Source: Sorghum bicolor
Lineage: Eukaryota; Streptophyta; Magnoliopsida; Poales; Poaceae
Assembly (NCBI RefSeq): GCF_000003195.3
Contig: NC_012870.2
Coordinates: forward strand, 48,796,967 to 48,860,966
Length of the DNA stretch: 64,000 bases
Direction of reading: 5' to 3'
Numbering within the stretch: position 1 is the stretch's first letter; every line of letters begins with the position of its first letter. A program made the position numbers and the translations under genes. Shown one piece after another: positions 11,174 through 24,759 of the stretch. The notes under the pieces were generated by a model. The model saw only the letters and a list, made by a program, of their open reading frames with translations. It was not told the origin of the DNA and did no database searches.

Positions 11174-13813
11174 ATGAATAGAAGACATCTTCCAGGAAAT
11201 TTTGTTGACAATCCTGAAGCGTTATTCAGAAAAACAAGAGCCAAGCTCAAGAAGGGATCATCAACACTTCAGCAAGAAGCTTCATCCAATCAAGAAGATC
11301 ACCGGAGCTTGTCTTCAGAGTTCGAAGCCATGGCGAACAAATCGATCCATGAGTTCTCAGCTCCCACTACGGACAACATCCGCACTGGACCTGCTGCAGA
11401 GATCGATGGCAACTTTGAGCTCAAGCCTGGACTTATCAACATGGTGCAATCCAACCAGTTTTGTGGGAAGGCACATGAAGATGCTAGTGCTCATCTCCAA
11501 CACCTTCTGGAGATTTGCAGCATATTCACCATATCAGGAGTCCCCAGAGATGCTATACTACTTCGCCTCTTCCCATTGTCACTATTAGGGACAGCGAAGC
11601 AGTGGTTTTACGCTACAAAAGAGAAGAATACTATGTGGGCACTCTGCTCCATGAACTTTCTGGCTAAGTTCTTTCCCATGGGCAAGACCAATGCCCTCCG
11701 TGGGAAGATTACAAGTTTTCAGCAACAACATGATGAATCCGTTCCAGAAGCATGGGAACGCTTCCAAGACTACATCCTAGAATGTCCCCATCATGGAATG
11801 GAGAGCTGGCTACTGATGCAGACGTTTTATCATGGGCTCGGCAATAGTGCCCGAGAAACCATGGATGCTGCAGCTGGAGGAGCATTCCTATCACTTACCA
11901 TATCACAAGCCACAGCTCTTGTGGAGAAGATGGCGTCCAACCAAGGCTGGAATGAAGAAAGGACCCAGACACGCAAGAGAGGTGGACGTATGCATCAGCT
12001 CAAGGAGGTAGACATGCTGTCTGCAAAGCTAGACCTGCTCATGAAGAAGCTCGATGATAGAGCTGGAGATAAGAAAGAAGATATGGACATCTACGACTCT
12101 CACATGACTTGTGAGGAGTGTGGAGATACTGGACACTCAGGCAATCACTGCCCTGAGATGCTTGAGGATGTGAACTACATCAACAACAACAACTACTACT
12201 ACTACAACCGTCCTCAACAAAATCAAGCTTGGAATCAACAGAGGCCTAACTACTCAGGTAATTACCAAAGTAACAATTCTTACAATAATAATAATTTTCC
12301 ACCTCTGAGAGAGTTAGTGTCTAATCAAGGAAAGCTAATGGATAACCTATCTAAGAAATTGGCATGTAATGATAAAATGCTAGAAAATTTAAATAATAGA
12401 ATGGATAATTTCTCTACTGCCATCAAGAATCAAATTAGCTTTAATAAAATGATTGAATCTCAGTTAATTCAAATAGCTGCTGCTGTTCCTGCTACTAACC
12501 CCGGTATACCATCACAACCGGAAGGATTAGAATCTACAAATCTTGTAGACATGTTTGATGCAGGTAATTGTAGTAACCCCGTCACTAAAGTTACTACTGA
12601 CCTTCTACCGGTCAAGAGAGGCGATCTAGGATGCCCCATCATCCCGATCTCCATCAGCATGGTGGACTTCCCAGAAGCACTCTGCAACGTTGGCTCTAGT
12701 GTCAACATTATGCCCAGGGTACTCTATGAAAAATTCTTTACATATCCTTTATCAGAAACAACCATGTGTTTGCAGTTTGCAGATCAGACGATAAGTTTTC
12801 CAAAAGGAATATTGAAGAACCTATGTGTCCGAGTTGGTACCTTGTACGCCCCAGCAGACTTCGTGGTAATAGAGACCGGTAATGATGAGAGGGCACCCAT
12901 CATCTTAGGGAGGCCATTCTTGAACACCTCGGGAGCTGTCATCTACGCTAGTGCTCCCAAGATCAGTTTCCACATCAAAGGGAAGAAGGAGACATTTTCC
13001 TTCAAGAACAAGACTACACAAATCCCAGATCAATCCAGATGTGAATCAAGGAAGAGGACCAACAGGAGGAACAGGAACAAGCAAGTGTGGACCGAGTCAG
13101 CTAAGATGGTCACTACAGTTCATGGAGGTCAAGATCATCAACTTAAGTCACCATTTTTTACCAAGAAGGACGACCCAGGAATGCCAAGCATCTATTGCTC
13201 CATAAATGGATACAACTTCTACAAGACGACTTGTGACACCGGATCGGGCGTCAACATAATGGCCGCAGTCACCTATCGGCTCTTGTTCGGAACCATGCCC
13301 CTAAAACCAACATACATTCAACTCCAGATGGCCGATGAGACGTTTTGAGAGGTTAAAGGAATAGTAACTGAAGTCCCTTTCAAAATAGACGATCATTTTG
13401 TCTACACAGACTTTCAGGTTATTGACATGGGAGAAGACGAATACGATCCACCCATCATCCTTGGAAGACCGTTCCTCAGCACCGTTAAAGCAATTATCTA
13501 CATTGGAACTAGAGAAGTCCGTATGCACTTCCCCTCAGAGAAGGTACGCCGCTATTTTACTGACCCTAACTGTATCGTTGAAGACTGTAAGCAGGTCAGA
13601 AAACGACGCAACCGCAACTAGAGGAGGGAAATCATCAAGGACGGATGGGCATACTACAAAGGAGAAGTGACAAGGTCTGAAGACATACAGTTTAAACAGA
13701 ATTATCTAGAGAAGACCGTAGCACCGAGTCAGGTGTGGAGAGAGAAGATACATGAAGAAGAGGCGCCGCCGGAAGTACCGACTACGCCACCCAACGAACC
13801 CCAGGACAACTGA
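11174..13813 (+). pseudogene. gag-protease polyprotein of A, one frame with two nonsense mutations
   Basis: A single frame of 880 codons including the terminal stop is interrupted only by TGA at 13346-13348 and TAG at 13619-13621. Both fit C-to-T changes (CGA, CAG); E keeps Gln at the second place. Residues about 80-270 are gag (motifs CPHHGMESWLLMQTFYHGL, AWERFQ). A CCHC zinc knuckle has Cys313, Cys316, His321 and Cys326. An Asn/Tyr-rich linker and a coiled-coil-like stretch follow (about 370-425). Then come two retropepsin-like domains: the first has CNVGSSVNIMP with Asn505 where the catalytic Asp should be, and ILGRPFL near 577; the second has a canonical DTGSG (Asp688) and a second ILGRPFL near 762. 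Translation would stop after the second DTG but before its flap and C-terminal half. Gag would form the particle and the protease would mature it. No polymerase follows. Confidence 0.85.
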
Positions 13814-15923
13814 GAAAACGGAGAGTCCCGTTCGGAGGACTTAAAAATATCGAACGCCTTGCCAAGAGGTAAACTTGGTAGTTATCCTTTCCCTTTCAAT
13901 TATTTAAAATAGTTTACTTAGTTAATCATGTTTATACTATCCTAAAAAGAAAATAAAAATGTTAAAAAATAATAAGCCCCATGTGAGTATACGAGTGGCA
14001 TAAAACCCATAAGTACATTCACTGTGGTGGCATAAAAATAAAATAAATATTTCTTTTCTACTTTATAAAATGAAAATATAAAACAGAGATTAACATTTAT
14101 TGAGGAGGCTCAACATAATAAAGGCTAGATATTTATGCTAACACCTAATCAGTTCCACAAAGCTTTGTTGTCTATTTGAGCTCCACAGAATTTAAGAATC
14201 AAGTAGACTAGCAGACGGAGGACATTCTAATCGCTGTCAGGATACTGCCGACTTTCAAATACACCTCTGCCACCTGCTAGCTACATCAAGAGAAATTACG
14301 TCAAAATTCAGCTTGGGGGAGAGCACCCCCATTTATCCCGATAAGTATTTCTATCTATCTATATACTTATACTATAATATAAAACCAAATAAAGATTTTA
14401 TGCTTATATATATATATATATCTTTTGCTTAGTATGTTTAATAAATAAATAAAGTGGCTATGCTAAACTGAATTTTAATAATAAAACTCTAGCATGGATA
14501 TGATGAATAGTTGCTCTGCCTAATTTTCAAATTTAAGTTCTTTCTCTAGTTTAGATATAACTGTTATAATTAAAAACTTGCTCTAAACCTGAACTTGTGG
14601 GAAGAAAACTTGATCTGAAGTCTAAGTTGTTAACGGATATGATATGGGAAGGTTGAGCTGCTGTTTACCTGTTCCTAGAGATGCTAGAATTCTAGAGAAT
14701 TTTATCTTTGAAAATCTTTAAAATATTGCATGATGAGTTCCTGTATGATGAGAGTTTAAATTCCTACCACAGCCATATATACATGCTTGCTAGACTTTGA
14801 GCCACACATTTACTTTTTACTGCTTATGAGCATTGAGTGTGGTCAAGCCGTGTAGACCCTTAGGAGCTTGTCATGTGGTTAAATCAAGATTCACTTGCAC
14901 GTTCACTCACACATGCTACTTCTACACCGGAAGTACCATCCACATATATCCACTCATTTCCATCTCCAGAACCACCCAAAACATTATACTCTTAATCCAG
15001 GAGAGAATAACCAAAAACATTTCTGTTTTCCCTTGTGAAATAAATGCTCAAGTTATCTTGTTACTACCACTTGCTATATTACTTCATGAGATGAGTGCTT
15101 AAAAAAAGAGACGAGGAAATAAAAAGGGGCAAGTGCCCGGAACCTCGAAAGAAAAGAAAAAGTGAGACGAGAGGTAAAAATGGACAAGTGTCCGATAGTA
15201 GAATTAGGGGTACAAGATGCCCACCTGAGAGAAAAAGAAAAAGAAGAGCATCTCATTCTCCCCAAAAGTTTCAAAAATCAAGAAAGGTATGTATCCCCTC
15301 AAAGAGCAAAAGAATTAGACTTTCACCATTGTTATCACGATCATCACCATACACCATTCATTCGCCACACATGCACATCTTGATTTGACTTATTGATTTG
15401 TTTCTTTGGATCCATGGTTTGACTATACAATAAATGTCTTGTATGTATACTTTATCTCCCACCTATGAGCTCTAGATATTAAAGCCTTATTAGAGTAGGG
15501 TGAGAGAGAAGACAATGTCACTATGCTTCATACCACAAATACTACATATATTGAGAGAAGGCATATACCATCACTGCCTTGGTAAGGATCCAGAAATACC
15601 ACAAATGAGAGATATAAGAGAGTCATACAAGGAATCTCTGAGTTTTATTTGAAAATCTGTAAAAACTCCAGAGCTATAGCTGATCAAGAATAAGAGACAT
15701 GGCACTTGACTAGACCGTTCTATCTTTTAACTACTCAAGACAGAAGTGACGGTTACAAGTCCCATGGTGAAAGGTAAAGTAGTAAGTTTTAAGTCTTGAC
15801 AGTTTACTCTAACTCAGAGATGAGACCTTATTTAGAAGCATGTGTACCGTCAACTTTTAAAGCTATTGCAACAACTTATCATCCATCGCTGAGATTATCC
15901 TTGCTCAGGGACGAGCAAGAGGT
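13814..15923 (+). other. Non-coding 3' interior of A
   Basis: No credible gene is seen. It holds the internal purine tract (14310-14323), a TA microsatellite near 14407-14420, and a segment (about 14830-15390) whose Lys/Arg-rich open frame has a counterpart on the minus strand of E (about 22580-21990). That frame is not consistently preserved between copies, so I treat it as non-coding. Confidence 0.6.
14310..14323 (+). promoter_or_regulatory. Internal polypurine tract of A
   Basis: AGCTTGGGGGAGAG repeats the core of the 3' purine tract (15924-15936) about 1.6 kb upstream of it. It is conserved in E, F and I-D. A role as a second plus-strand primer is an inference. Confidence 0.5.
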
Positions 15924-15936
15924 AAGCTTGGGGGAG
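15924..15936 (+). promoter_or_regulatory. 3' polypurine tract of A
   Basis: AAGCTTGGGGGAG lies 2 bp before the 3' LTR, the expected position of the plus-strand primer. Confidence 0.8.
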
Positions 15937-15938
15937 TT

Positions 15939-17511
15939 TGTTGACGGTCCTTAAGTATCAAATTTAATTATCAAATAAACAAAGAAAAGGATCCAAATGA
16001 AATCAACATCTAGACTTAGGGTTTTATCTGATAGAATTCCACGAGTTTTGGTGTTTGTCTATTTCTGCAGGGGGTTATTAGGAAATACGGAAGAAAGGCC
16101 CACATGTCGGGATTACATAGAGATGTCAACGTGTCGCGCAATTATCTTACATCTAAAGACTAAAGAAGCCAAAGGAACAAAGCGGAGGCCGAACGGGGAC
16201 TGGCCCTGGGCGCCCGCCCAGGAGATCAGGGCGCCCGTCCCCTTGTAGAGTCCAATCAGAACTCTCTTTTGGGATCAAGCTCCACCGACCCAAAGGATCA
16301 AGGATAACCGTTCAATCAATGTTGGTTTGATCCAATGGCCCATATTCACATGGAGGGACTATAAAACCAGACCCCTGGCCCTTGGAGGAGAGAGCCTCTC
16401 ATCCCTAATTAATAATTCTTCACGGGAGAAGAAGCCTCTGATCAAGCCTAGAGCCACCACATCAATTAGACATCTAGATTAGCATAGCTATATAGGATTA
16501 AAACTAGGAGTCAATCTTCGATTGGTTTCCGGATCTGTCAAGAGGATTCTTGGTAATTCTCTAATTGTTCATCTTTGTTCTTCAATATTATGAATATGAC
16601 TTTGTTCTACTTCGATATATTGCTTATGACTTTGCTCGTTTTGTTTATATTCGCAATTGTATTGTTCTTAGTTTATCATAGTTATATTCTTGGCTTAGTT
16701 AGATTGGATCTATATACATGTTTAGGATCGTATAGCGTTTATCCATCGGATCCATGGGTAAATGATAGAGATTGTGTAGGCATGGTGCTTATACCGTATT
16801 TATCTGCGATTGTACCCAATATGCCAGATCGCGGGGTAGTTCGTGATAGTGACAGCTTCATTGATTCTTATATAGTCCCCCTCTCGTGTATTGGGCTGGC
16901 AGAGCAACATTATTATAGGGGAGTGATTCCGATGTTTTTCATATTCCTTGCTAATATCACTATGCATGGGCGTAGTCTTGTCTCGCAATGATTGCTAAGT
17001 ATGCTTGCACTAACTATGATAATGCTAGACTATATAGTTGAGAATAACTTAGGAAATATTCTTGTAGTTCGTTCTAATTCCATGCTAATGACTTGCTAGA
17101 ACATCTAATTGAGGTGCTTATCATATTTATATGTGGCTAATTATGCTGATCAGATTAATTATCTTTGTCACTATTCATTACTTTATATATCCTTTATGGT
17201 GACACTTATCCCTGTACGAAAGAGTTAGATAAATATTCTCAATTATACATACAATGATAGATACTCAATCTCATATTCCATTTTATAATCAATATTGATG
17301 GTTACTAATCTCTTCCTAGTGGTAAAAATATAAATAACGATACCTGGAATACTTCCCGGTTAAAGTGCTACATCGGTATTAATTTGTGCGCTTGCAGATC
17401 CCATTCATTATTTATTTAGATGAGCAATTGCATATTTCAATACCGCGTCTCTCATATCATGCTGGGGATGACAACTTGGCTTAAGTGGTATGAGGGATAG
17501 GTTTGGCATTT
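15939..17511 (+). repeat. 3' LTR of A, first part
   Basis: This part has a TGTTGACGG start. It is interrupted at 17512 by solo LTR B and continues at 27804-27869. The 5 bp CATTT at 17507-17511 are repeated at 27799-27803. Confidence 0.93.
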
Positions 17512-18942
17512 TGTAACACCCAAAAATTTGCTTTTGAATTAATAGGATTTAATGAGAATTACTTAAGCAATTTTTGTGGGAATTTAATCTAGTAAATAAA
17601 ATATTTTTTTCAAAACTAAAAGTCATTATAAGTTTAGAAATATGGTTTTGCATTCATGCTGGAATTAATTTATTTATTTACTTGCTCGCTTGCTTTTTAT
17701 CTATGTATTTTGTTTATCTCCAAAAGGATTTAAAATCTCTTTTCAAAAAGACTTTTAAAAAAACAAAGGAGAAATATGAAAAAGAAAACAGAAAAGAAAT
17801 TAAAAAAAAGTCTCTGTGGAAACCAGGCCACAGCCCACCTAGCCCGCCTGGCTCCCCCTTCCACCTTGCGCTCGGCCCAGCGAGCGGCCCAGCTTCCCAA
17901 CCCGCCCTTCTCACTCTGCGACGCGGGACCCACGCGTCAGTGCCCGTCTCCCTCCCCCAGCCGTGAACGAACAGGACTCAGCCGGGCACAGCGCTGCCGA
18001 ACCCAATTCCTGGGATTCGCGATTTCCTTGCCGTTTTGCGCGAACCGAGGCCCTATAAAGCACCCCGCGGTGCCCCGCGTCGTGTTTTTGCATCCAAAAC
18101 GCGAAAACGAGCCCTAGCCGCCCTAACACACGAGCGGTTGAGATCTCGCCGAAGCACGCCGTCTTCCTCGCCGTGAAACCGCGCCCTGTTTGCCTCTCGG
18201 CCCAATAAAGCGTCGCTAGGTGAGCCGCGAAGTGTTTCTCCTCCGTCCCGTGTGCTTGGACTCGAGTTTGGTGATCGGAATCGGGGAATCAAGGGCATCG
18301 GCGAGCTTCACGGCGGCGCCTATGGCGCACCACCGCGCCGGAGAGCAGGAGTCGGCCGGCCCGCCGCCTGGCCCCTCCCTGGTGACCTAAGAACCGTCGG
18401 ATCGAAGATCAACGCCCCAGAAAGAAGGATACCCTTTCGCTGCGAAATTCCCTAAAGAGACCCTGAGTTTCTTTGAAATCCGACCCGCAGTCCTTGGCGC
18501 CTGGTGGATATACGTTTTCCAATATCAAAGGCGTATTTTCGTCGGTTTACAATAAAATACGCTTTCCAGTATTTACAGGATTGCCATTGATTTTGTTTTG
18601 CTCATAAAATATTTATTTTAACTCTGTTTTTGTCCATTCAAATTTCGTTAGATTCGTATTTACGAGCTCTACATGTTAGAAGTATTTATTCTCTGTTTTG
18701 AAACTTTTTAATTATGCAGTAGCATTTAATTGATTATTTCTCTATAGGAAATCTTAGAAAATTCATAACTTCTACGTTTTAATTCCGATTTTTGTGAACT
18801 TTACGTTTGTGTGATCGTAGTCCTGCGTATAACATTTTGATAAACTTTTATCTTTGTTTTACCACTGTTTGGTGTAATGTTCTTGCTTTGTGTATGATTG
18901 TCTACATTGGATTACGTGTTGTTGATTGATGATCGGGTATAG

Positions 18943-19980
18943 ACGGTGAGCGATACGTTGGTGATCAAGGTCAATCTTTTGAAGACCAGCAGGCTCAGGA
19001 GAGCTTTGATCAAGGCAAGTATAACGTGGGATCATCCTTGTTACCTATTCACTTATAACTACACATATATATCATATGCATGCTATCACCTTGTCGACCT
19101 TAGCAAAATCATAGATGATTGTTACCTGGATTCCTTGCTACCTACTTGATATGCATTTGGTGTAGATGTGCTAGTGCTTGATATAATCCATGATCTTGTA
19201 AGATGATTAATAGCTATGCAATGAACGTTAAATGATGACAAATAACTATATGAGATCACCGGGACAACAGTGCAACCATGAGGGCTATAATGGCTCTAGC
19301 TTTAGCTCAGTATGAAGACCTTTTCTAGCTTGTTAGAGGTTACCCGAAAGGGCGGAGGGGCTGAACCGTTTTGGGTATAGTGCGAGCCCCTGTCCGTATG
19401 TGTATAGGCTGCGCGTCATTGTGCCATTCAGAAAGGGGGTATCTATATATGCGCGCAAAGGAAACCTTGCGGCCCTAACATGTTAGACAAACTTTTGAAA
19501 GGCTTCATAGTGATCCCTGCCGACCTCCCTAGGAAGGGGGTTAAGAGAATATCTACCTCGGGTGAAAGGGTAAATCATGACTCATGGGTAAAGATGTACA
19601 ACCTCTGCAGAGTGTTAAAACTGGTATACTAGCCATGCTCACGGTTATGAGCGGCCTTAAGGGTTCTTGCTGCGACGACGATGAGCTTGTTAAGTTGTTA
19701 TATTCATTTGATTATCGTTTATGCTTTGAATTAATTATGCTTACACTTGATCATGTGATTAATGGATTATTTATGCTACCTTGACATTTGCTATATAATT
19801 ATGAACCTGCTACCCACTATTAAAAGCTAAATGCAGTTAAACCAGTGTTAGCTATTTGAGCCTCATGAACCCCTGATTATACTTGTTGAGTACGATATGT
19901 GCTCACTCTTGCAATTTCCCAACACCCCAGGTTATGCTAATGATGATGATTGGAATGAGGACTATCGCTATGAGTATTAG
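18943..19980 (+). other. Conserved two-block reading frame within LTR B
   Basis: Block 1 (18943-19014) follows an AG and ends before GCAAGT. Block 2 (19931-19980) follows CCCCAG and ends in TAG. Joined, they give one frame containing FEDQQAQESFDQ, then a Gly codon spanning the junction, then YANDDDWNEDYRYEY and stop. The same frame is kept in both LTRs of C. No start codon was found upstream, so whether it is translated is unknown. Confidence 0.4.
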
Positions 19981-20160
19981 GTTTGGAGTCAACCAGTCAA
20001 CAGTGTCCCTGTGTGGAGCATCCGTCGAGAGCGTTGTTTACTTTATGCTATCATTTTTGTATGATACTATGTGATATATTATATTCCGTTATGTAATAAA
20101 CACTGCAATGGTACATTTGAGATTTGTCTACTTATGTGTGCGACTGTTTCTGGGGCACAT

Positions 20161-21441
20161 TGTTGGGTAGTTTAAACGCAAACAGAAAAAATCCGCAAGC
20201 GCACGGATACCGATGTAGCCTTCACACGGGAGTATTACAGAGTATCGATTTTCCACAGAGAACGTGAGTGTACTAATTAAGATCCAAGATCGCCCAAGGA
20301 TAACTATATAATTATTTTTGGTGGGAAGAGAGGAAGTTTCCTGAGAGTTCTCTAGTTGATCTAAGAATCAAGAATTACTTCAAGATTATCTATATCGGGA
20401 CATCAGAGCACTAACCACAGAAAGAGATGAGAAGGGGGCTAGGAAGGTCTGACTACGGTCCTACAAACACCGATCCGAACGTGGTGGAATACGTCGACCG
20501 TTAGGGCTGTCACTACCCTAAGGCTACCACAACAATCCGCAGGATTGGGTGCAATTCCAGGTAATTGCAAGACTAAACACCACGTCTAATCTATTAATTA
20601 CTACTCTAGCATTATAAAGACTAGAGCACTTGATGCAAGCGGGAATCCAATAAATAACTTGAATGTAAATAAAAGTAATTAAAAGACTCAGGAATTATGA
20701 ATTAAAGAACTTGGAGAACGATGGAGAACGAACCAGTTGCTGCAAAAGTACAATGTTGAGGAAGATCCGACAGATCTGGCTCCTCCTCCGCTCTCCTCTT
20801 CTCTCTCCGTATTTTTTAGATTACAACTAGAACTAACTAGAACTAGAACTAGAGGAACTAGAACTAGAACTAGATGAACTAGAACTAGATCTAGATGAAC
20901 TAGAGGTAGAACTAGAAGAACTAGAGGGATCCTCTCTACTTGGATGAAGAATTGAAACCCTAACTTTGATTTTGTAGAAGAGGTATGATCTCCAGGGGCC
21001 AGGGGGCCTTGCTTATATAGTCTTTTCAGATGAATCTGGGCTGTCGGATCAAACCGACATTAATCGCACGGTTTTCCTTGATCCCTTAGGTCGGTGGAAC
21101 TTGATCTCCGAAAAGGACTCTGTTTGGGCACTGTAGGTGGGCGGGCGCCCAGGAGAGTAGGGCGGGAGCCCTGCTCTCGGGCCCGATCGGGCCCCCGTTC
21201 GTTCCCGTGGCTTCTGGAGTCTTCTAGATGATAGAAAATTGTGCGGCACGTTAATATCTCTATGTAAACCCGACGTGTGGGCCTTTCCTCCGTATTTCCT
21301 GATAACCCCCTGCAGAAATATACAAACACCAAAACTCGTGGAATTCTGTTAGATAAAACCCTAAGTCTAGGTGTTGGTTCTATTTAGATCCTTTTCCATG
21401 ATTAGTTGATAGTTAAATGTGAGCATTAAGGACCGTCAACA
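20161..21441 (-). repeat. 3' LTR of E (left copy)
   Basis: Termini are TGTTGGGTA...CCGTCAACA. A TATA motif lies on the minus strand near 21012-21019. A tandem AACTAG-rich tract is at 20824-20927. Confidence 0.92.
20824..20927. repeat. AACTAG-type tandem repeat in the LTR of E (left copy)
   Basis: Variants of GAACTA(G) units are repeated over about 100 bp just downstream of the TATA on the transcribed strand. The right LTR has the same tract at 27128-27231. Confidence 0.8.
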
Positions 21442-21443
21442 AG

Positions 21444-21456
21444 CTCCCCCAAGCTT
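21444..21456 (-). promoter_or_regulatory. 3' polypurine tract of E
   Basis: On the minus strand this reads AAGCTTGGGGGAG, 2 bp from the LTR edge. Confidence 0.75.
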
Positions 21457-23626
21457 AACCTTTGCTCGTCCCTGAGCAAAGATGAACTCAAGAGTTTCTG
21501 CAGTGGTTTCATGCCTTAAAGATACACATGCGTTCAAACAAGATCTCATCTCTAGGTTAGGGTAAACTGTTAATATTTAAACTTACTCATTTTACCTTCC
21601 ACCATGGGGCTTGCAACCGTCACCTGTGTCTTGAGCAGTTAAAAGATAGAACGGTCTAGTCAAGCGCCATGTCTCTTGTTCTTGATCAACTATAGCTCTG
21701 GAGTTTTTGCAGATTTTCAAATAAAACTCAGAGATTCCTTGTATGACCCTCTCTAGTCTCTCTTTTGTGGTATTTCTGGATCCTTACCAAGGCAGTAATA
21801 GTGTATGCCTTCTCTCAGAGTATGTGGTATTTTTGGTATGAGGCATAGTGACATTGCCTTCTCTCTTACCCTACTCTAATAAGGTTTTGATATCTAGAGC
21901 TCATAGGTGGGAGACAGCTAATACATACTTACAAGACATTTATTGCATAGTCAAACCATGGATCTAGAAGAACAAGTGAATAAGTCAAATCAAGATGTGC
22001 ATGTGTGGCGAATGAATGGTGTATGGTGATGATGGTGATAATGGTGAACACAATGGTGAAAGTCTAATTCTATTTGTGCTCTTTTGAGGGGATACATACC
22101 TTTCTTGCTCTTTTGAAACTTTTTGAGGAGAGTGAGATGCTCTATATTTTCTTTTTCTTTCCTCTCAGGTGGGTATCTTGTACCCATAATTCTACTGTCG
22201 GACACTTGTCCATTTTTACCTCTCGTCTCACTTTTTCTTTTCTTCGAGGTTCCGGGCACTTGCCCCTTTTTATTTCCTCGTATTTATTTTTTTTCTCTCT
22301 CTTTTTTTTAGAGCACTCATCTCTTGAAATAATATAGCAAGTGGTAGTAACCAAGATAACTTGAGCATTTATTTTACAGGGAAAAACAGAAATGTTTTTG
22401 GCTATTCTCTCCCTCATTAGGAGTAGAATATTTTTGGGTGGTTCTGGAGATGGAAATGGATGGATATATGTGGATGCGTACTTCCGGAGTAGAAGCAGCA
22501 TGTATGCATGAACGTGCAAGTGAATCTTGATTTTAACCACATGACAAGCTCCTAAGGATCTACACAGCTTGACAACACTCAATGCTCATAAGTAGTAAAG
22601 TAAATGTGTGGTTCATAGTCTAGCAAGCATGTATATATGGCTGTGGTAGGAATTTAAACTCTCATCGTACAGGAACTCATCATGCAACATTTTAAAGATT
22701 TTCAAAGATAAAATTCTCCAGAATTCTAGCATCTCTAGGAATAGATAAATAGCAGCTCAACCTTCCCATATCGTATCCATTAACGACTTAGACTTTAGAT
22801 CAAGTACTCTCCCCACAAGTTTAGGTTTAGAGCAAATATTAATTAATACTAGTCATGCCTAAACTTGAGAGAGATTTCAATTTAAGAACTAGCCATGGCA
22901 GAGCAATTATTCATCATTTCCATTGAGAGCTTATCATGAGGGTTCATAGCAAACTTTATTTATTTATTTATTTAGAAAACTAAGCAAAGATATATATGAG
23001 CACAAAATCTTTATTTGGGTTTTTATGATTATGCATCTTTTTATTATTTGAGTAAAATATAAACGTGAGTAGAACACTTAGCTGGATAAATGGGGGTGCT
23101 CTCCCCCAAGCTGGATTTTGACACAATTTCTTCTAATGTAGCTAGCAGCTGGCGGATGTGTATTTGAATGTCGGCAGCACTCTGTCAGCGATTAGGATGT
23201 CCTCCGTCTGCTAGTCTTCTTTGATCCTTGAATTCTGTGGAGCTTAAATAGACAACAAAGCTTTGTGGAACTGGTTAAGTGTTAGCATAAATACCTAGCC
23301 TTTATCATGTTGAGCCTCCTCAATAAATGTTACCCTCTTTAGTAGGATCATAAATTTATTTTTATAATTTTATTTTTATAGGACAGGAATATATTTATTT
23401 TATTTTTACACCACCATAGTGAATGTACTTATGGGTTTTATGCCATGAGCATACTCAGATGGGGCTTACTATTTTCAACGTTTTTATTTTCTTTTCAAGA
23501 TGATATGAACCGGATTAACTAACCAAACTATTTTAAATAATTGAAAGGAAAAAGATAACTACCAAGTTTACCTTTTGGCAAGGCGTTTGGTGTTTTTACG
23601 TCCTCCGAACGGGACTCTCCATTTTC
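21457..23626 (-). other. Non-coding 3' interior of E
   Basis: Collinear with 13814-15923 of A in reverse. It contains an internal purine tract at 23101-23112 (CTCCCCCAAGCT on the plus strand). No credible gene is seen. Basic open frames near 21990-22582 correspond to similar sequence in A but are not frame-conserved. Confidence 0.6.
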
Positions 23627-24745
23627 TCATTCGTCCTGGGATTCGCTGGATGGCGTAGTCAGTGGTTCCGGCGGCGCCTCCTCTTCATGTATAACTATCT
23701 TCTCTCTCCACACCTGACTCGGTGCTACGGTCTCCTCAGGACAGTTCTGTTCAAGTTGTATGTCTTCAGACCTTACAACTTCTCCTTCATAGTCTACCCA
23801 TCCGTCCTTGATGATTTTGCCTTCTCTGGTTACGGTTGCATCGTCTTCTTCTTGTCCTGACCTGTTTAGAGTCTTCAACTATATAGTTAGGGTCAGTAAA
23901 ACAGTGGCGTACCTTCTCAGAGGGGAATTGCATGTGGACTTCTCCGGTTCCAATGTAGATGATTGCTTTAGCGGTGCTGAGGAACGGTCTTCCAAGGATG
24001 ATGGGTGGATCATACTTGTCTTCTCCCATGTCAATAACGTTAAAATTATCTGGAGCTGAATGTATGTTGGTTGTAGGGGCATGGTTCCGAATAGGAGCTG
24101 ATAGGTGACTGGGTCGTCCTTTTTGGTCAGGAACGGTGACTTAAGTTGACGATCTTGATCTCCTTGAACTGCAGTGACCATCTTAGCTGACTCGGTCCAT
24201 ATTTGCTTGTTCCTATTCCTCCTATTGGTCCTTTCCTTGGTTCATTGCAGGATTGCTCTAAGATTTGTGTAATCTTGTTCTCGAAGGAAAACGTCTCCTT
24301 CCTCCGCTTGATGTAGAAACTGATCTTGGCAGCACTAGCGTAAATGACAGCTCCCGAGGTGTTCAGGAATGGCCTTCCTATGATGATGGGTGCCCTCTCA
24401 TCAGTACCAGTTTCTATCACCACGAAGTCTGCTGGGGCGTACAAGGTACCAACTCAGACGCAGAGGATCTTCACTATTCCCTTTGGGAAACTTAGTGTAC
24501 GATCTGCAAGCCTGGGCATAATGTTGATGCTGGAGCCAAAGTCACAGAGTGCTTCTAGGAAGTCCACCATGCCGATGGAGATCGGGATGACGGGGCGTCC
24601 TGGATTGTCTCTCTTGACCGGCAGAAGGTCAGTAATTACTTCCACAACGGGGTTACTCCAGTAGTTACGTCCTTAAGCATCTCAGTGTAGTGATTGCATG
24701 AGTGTCTAGTATCTCCAGTGTGTTTGTGCTCGTAGATATAGGTTC
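23627..24745 (-). pseudogene. Deleted gag-protease remnant of E
   Basis: On the minus strand this runs from the zinc-knuckle region (counterpart of A residues about 313-333, near 24740-24675) through a deletion straight into the first retropepsin-like domain (CDFGSSINIMP, so here the Asp is kept; ILGRPFL-equivalent present as IIIGRPFL). The linker and a truncated second domain follow. The second domain lacks the segment holding DTGSG: KKDDP joins directly to VTYQLLFGTMP. Another deletion then leads to MGEDKYDPPIILGRPFL. The pieces are in different frames. It cannot encode an active product. Confidence 0.8.
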
Positions 24746-24759
24746 TTCACTTGGCGGAG

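Noticed and set aside
12180..12300. AAC/TAC trinucleotide run taken as a microsatellite or CRISPR-like array
   Set aside because: It is the in-frame Asn/Tyr-rich linker of the gag polyprotein, and I-D has the same linker.
10018..16991. Hydrophobic membrane-protein-like frame at 10018 and 16575 (and 52953 minus)
   Set aside because: It lies in the U5 half of A-family LTRs. Its repeats are the LTR copies and the hydrophobicity reflects AT-rich sequence; no start or conservation pattern supports a protein.
15095..22582. Lys/Arg-rich frame near 15095-15388 and its counterpart in E
   Set aside because: The two copies keep the sequence but switch frame at small indels, so selection on a protein is not supported.
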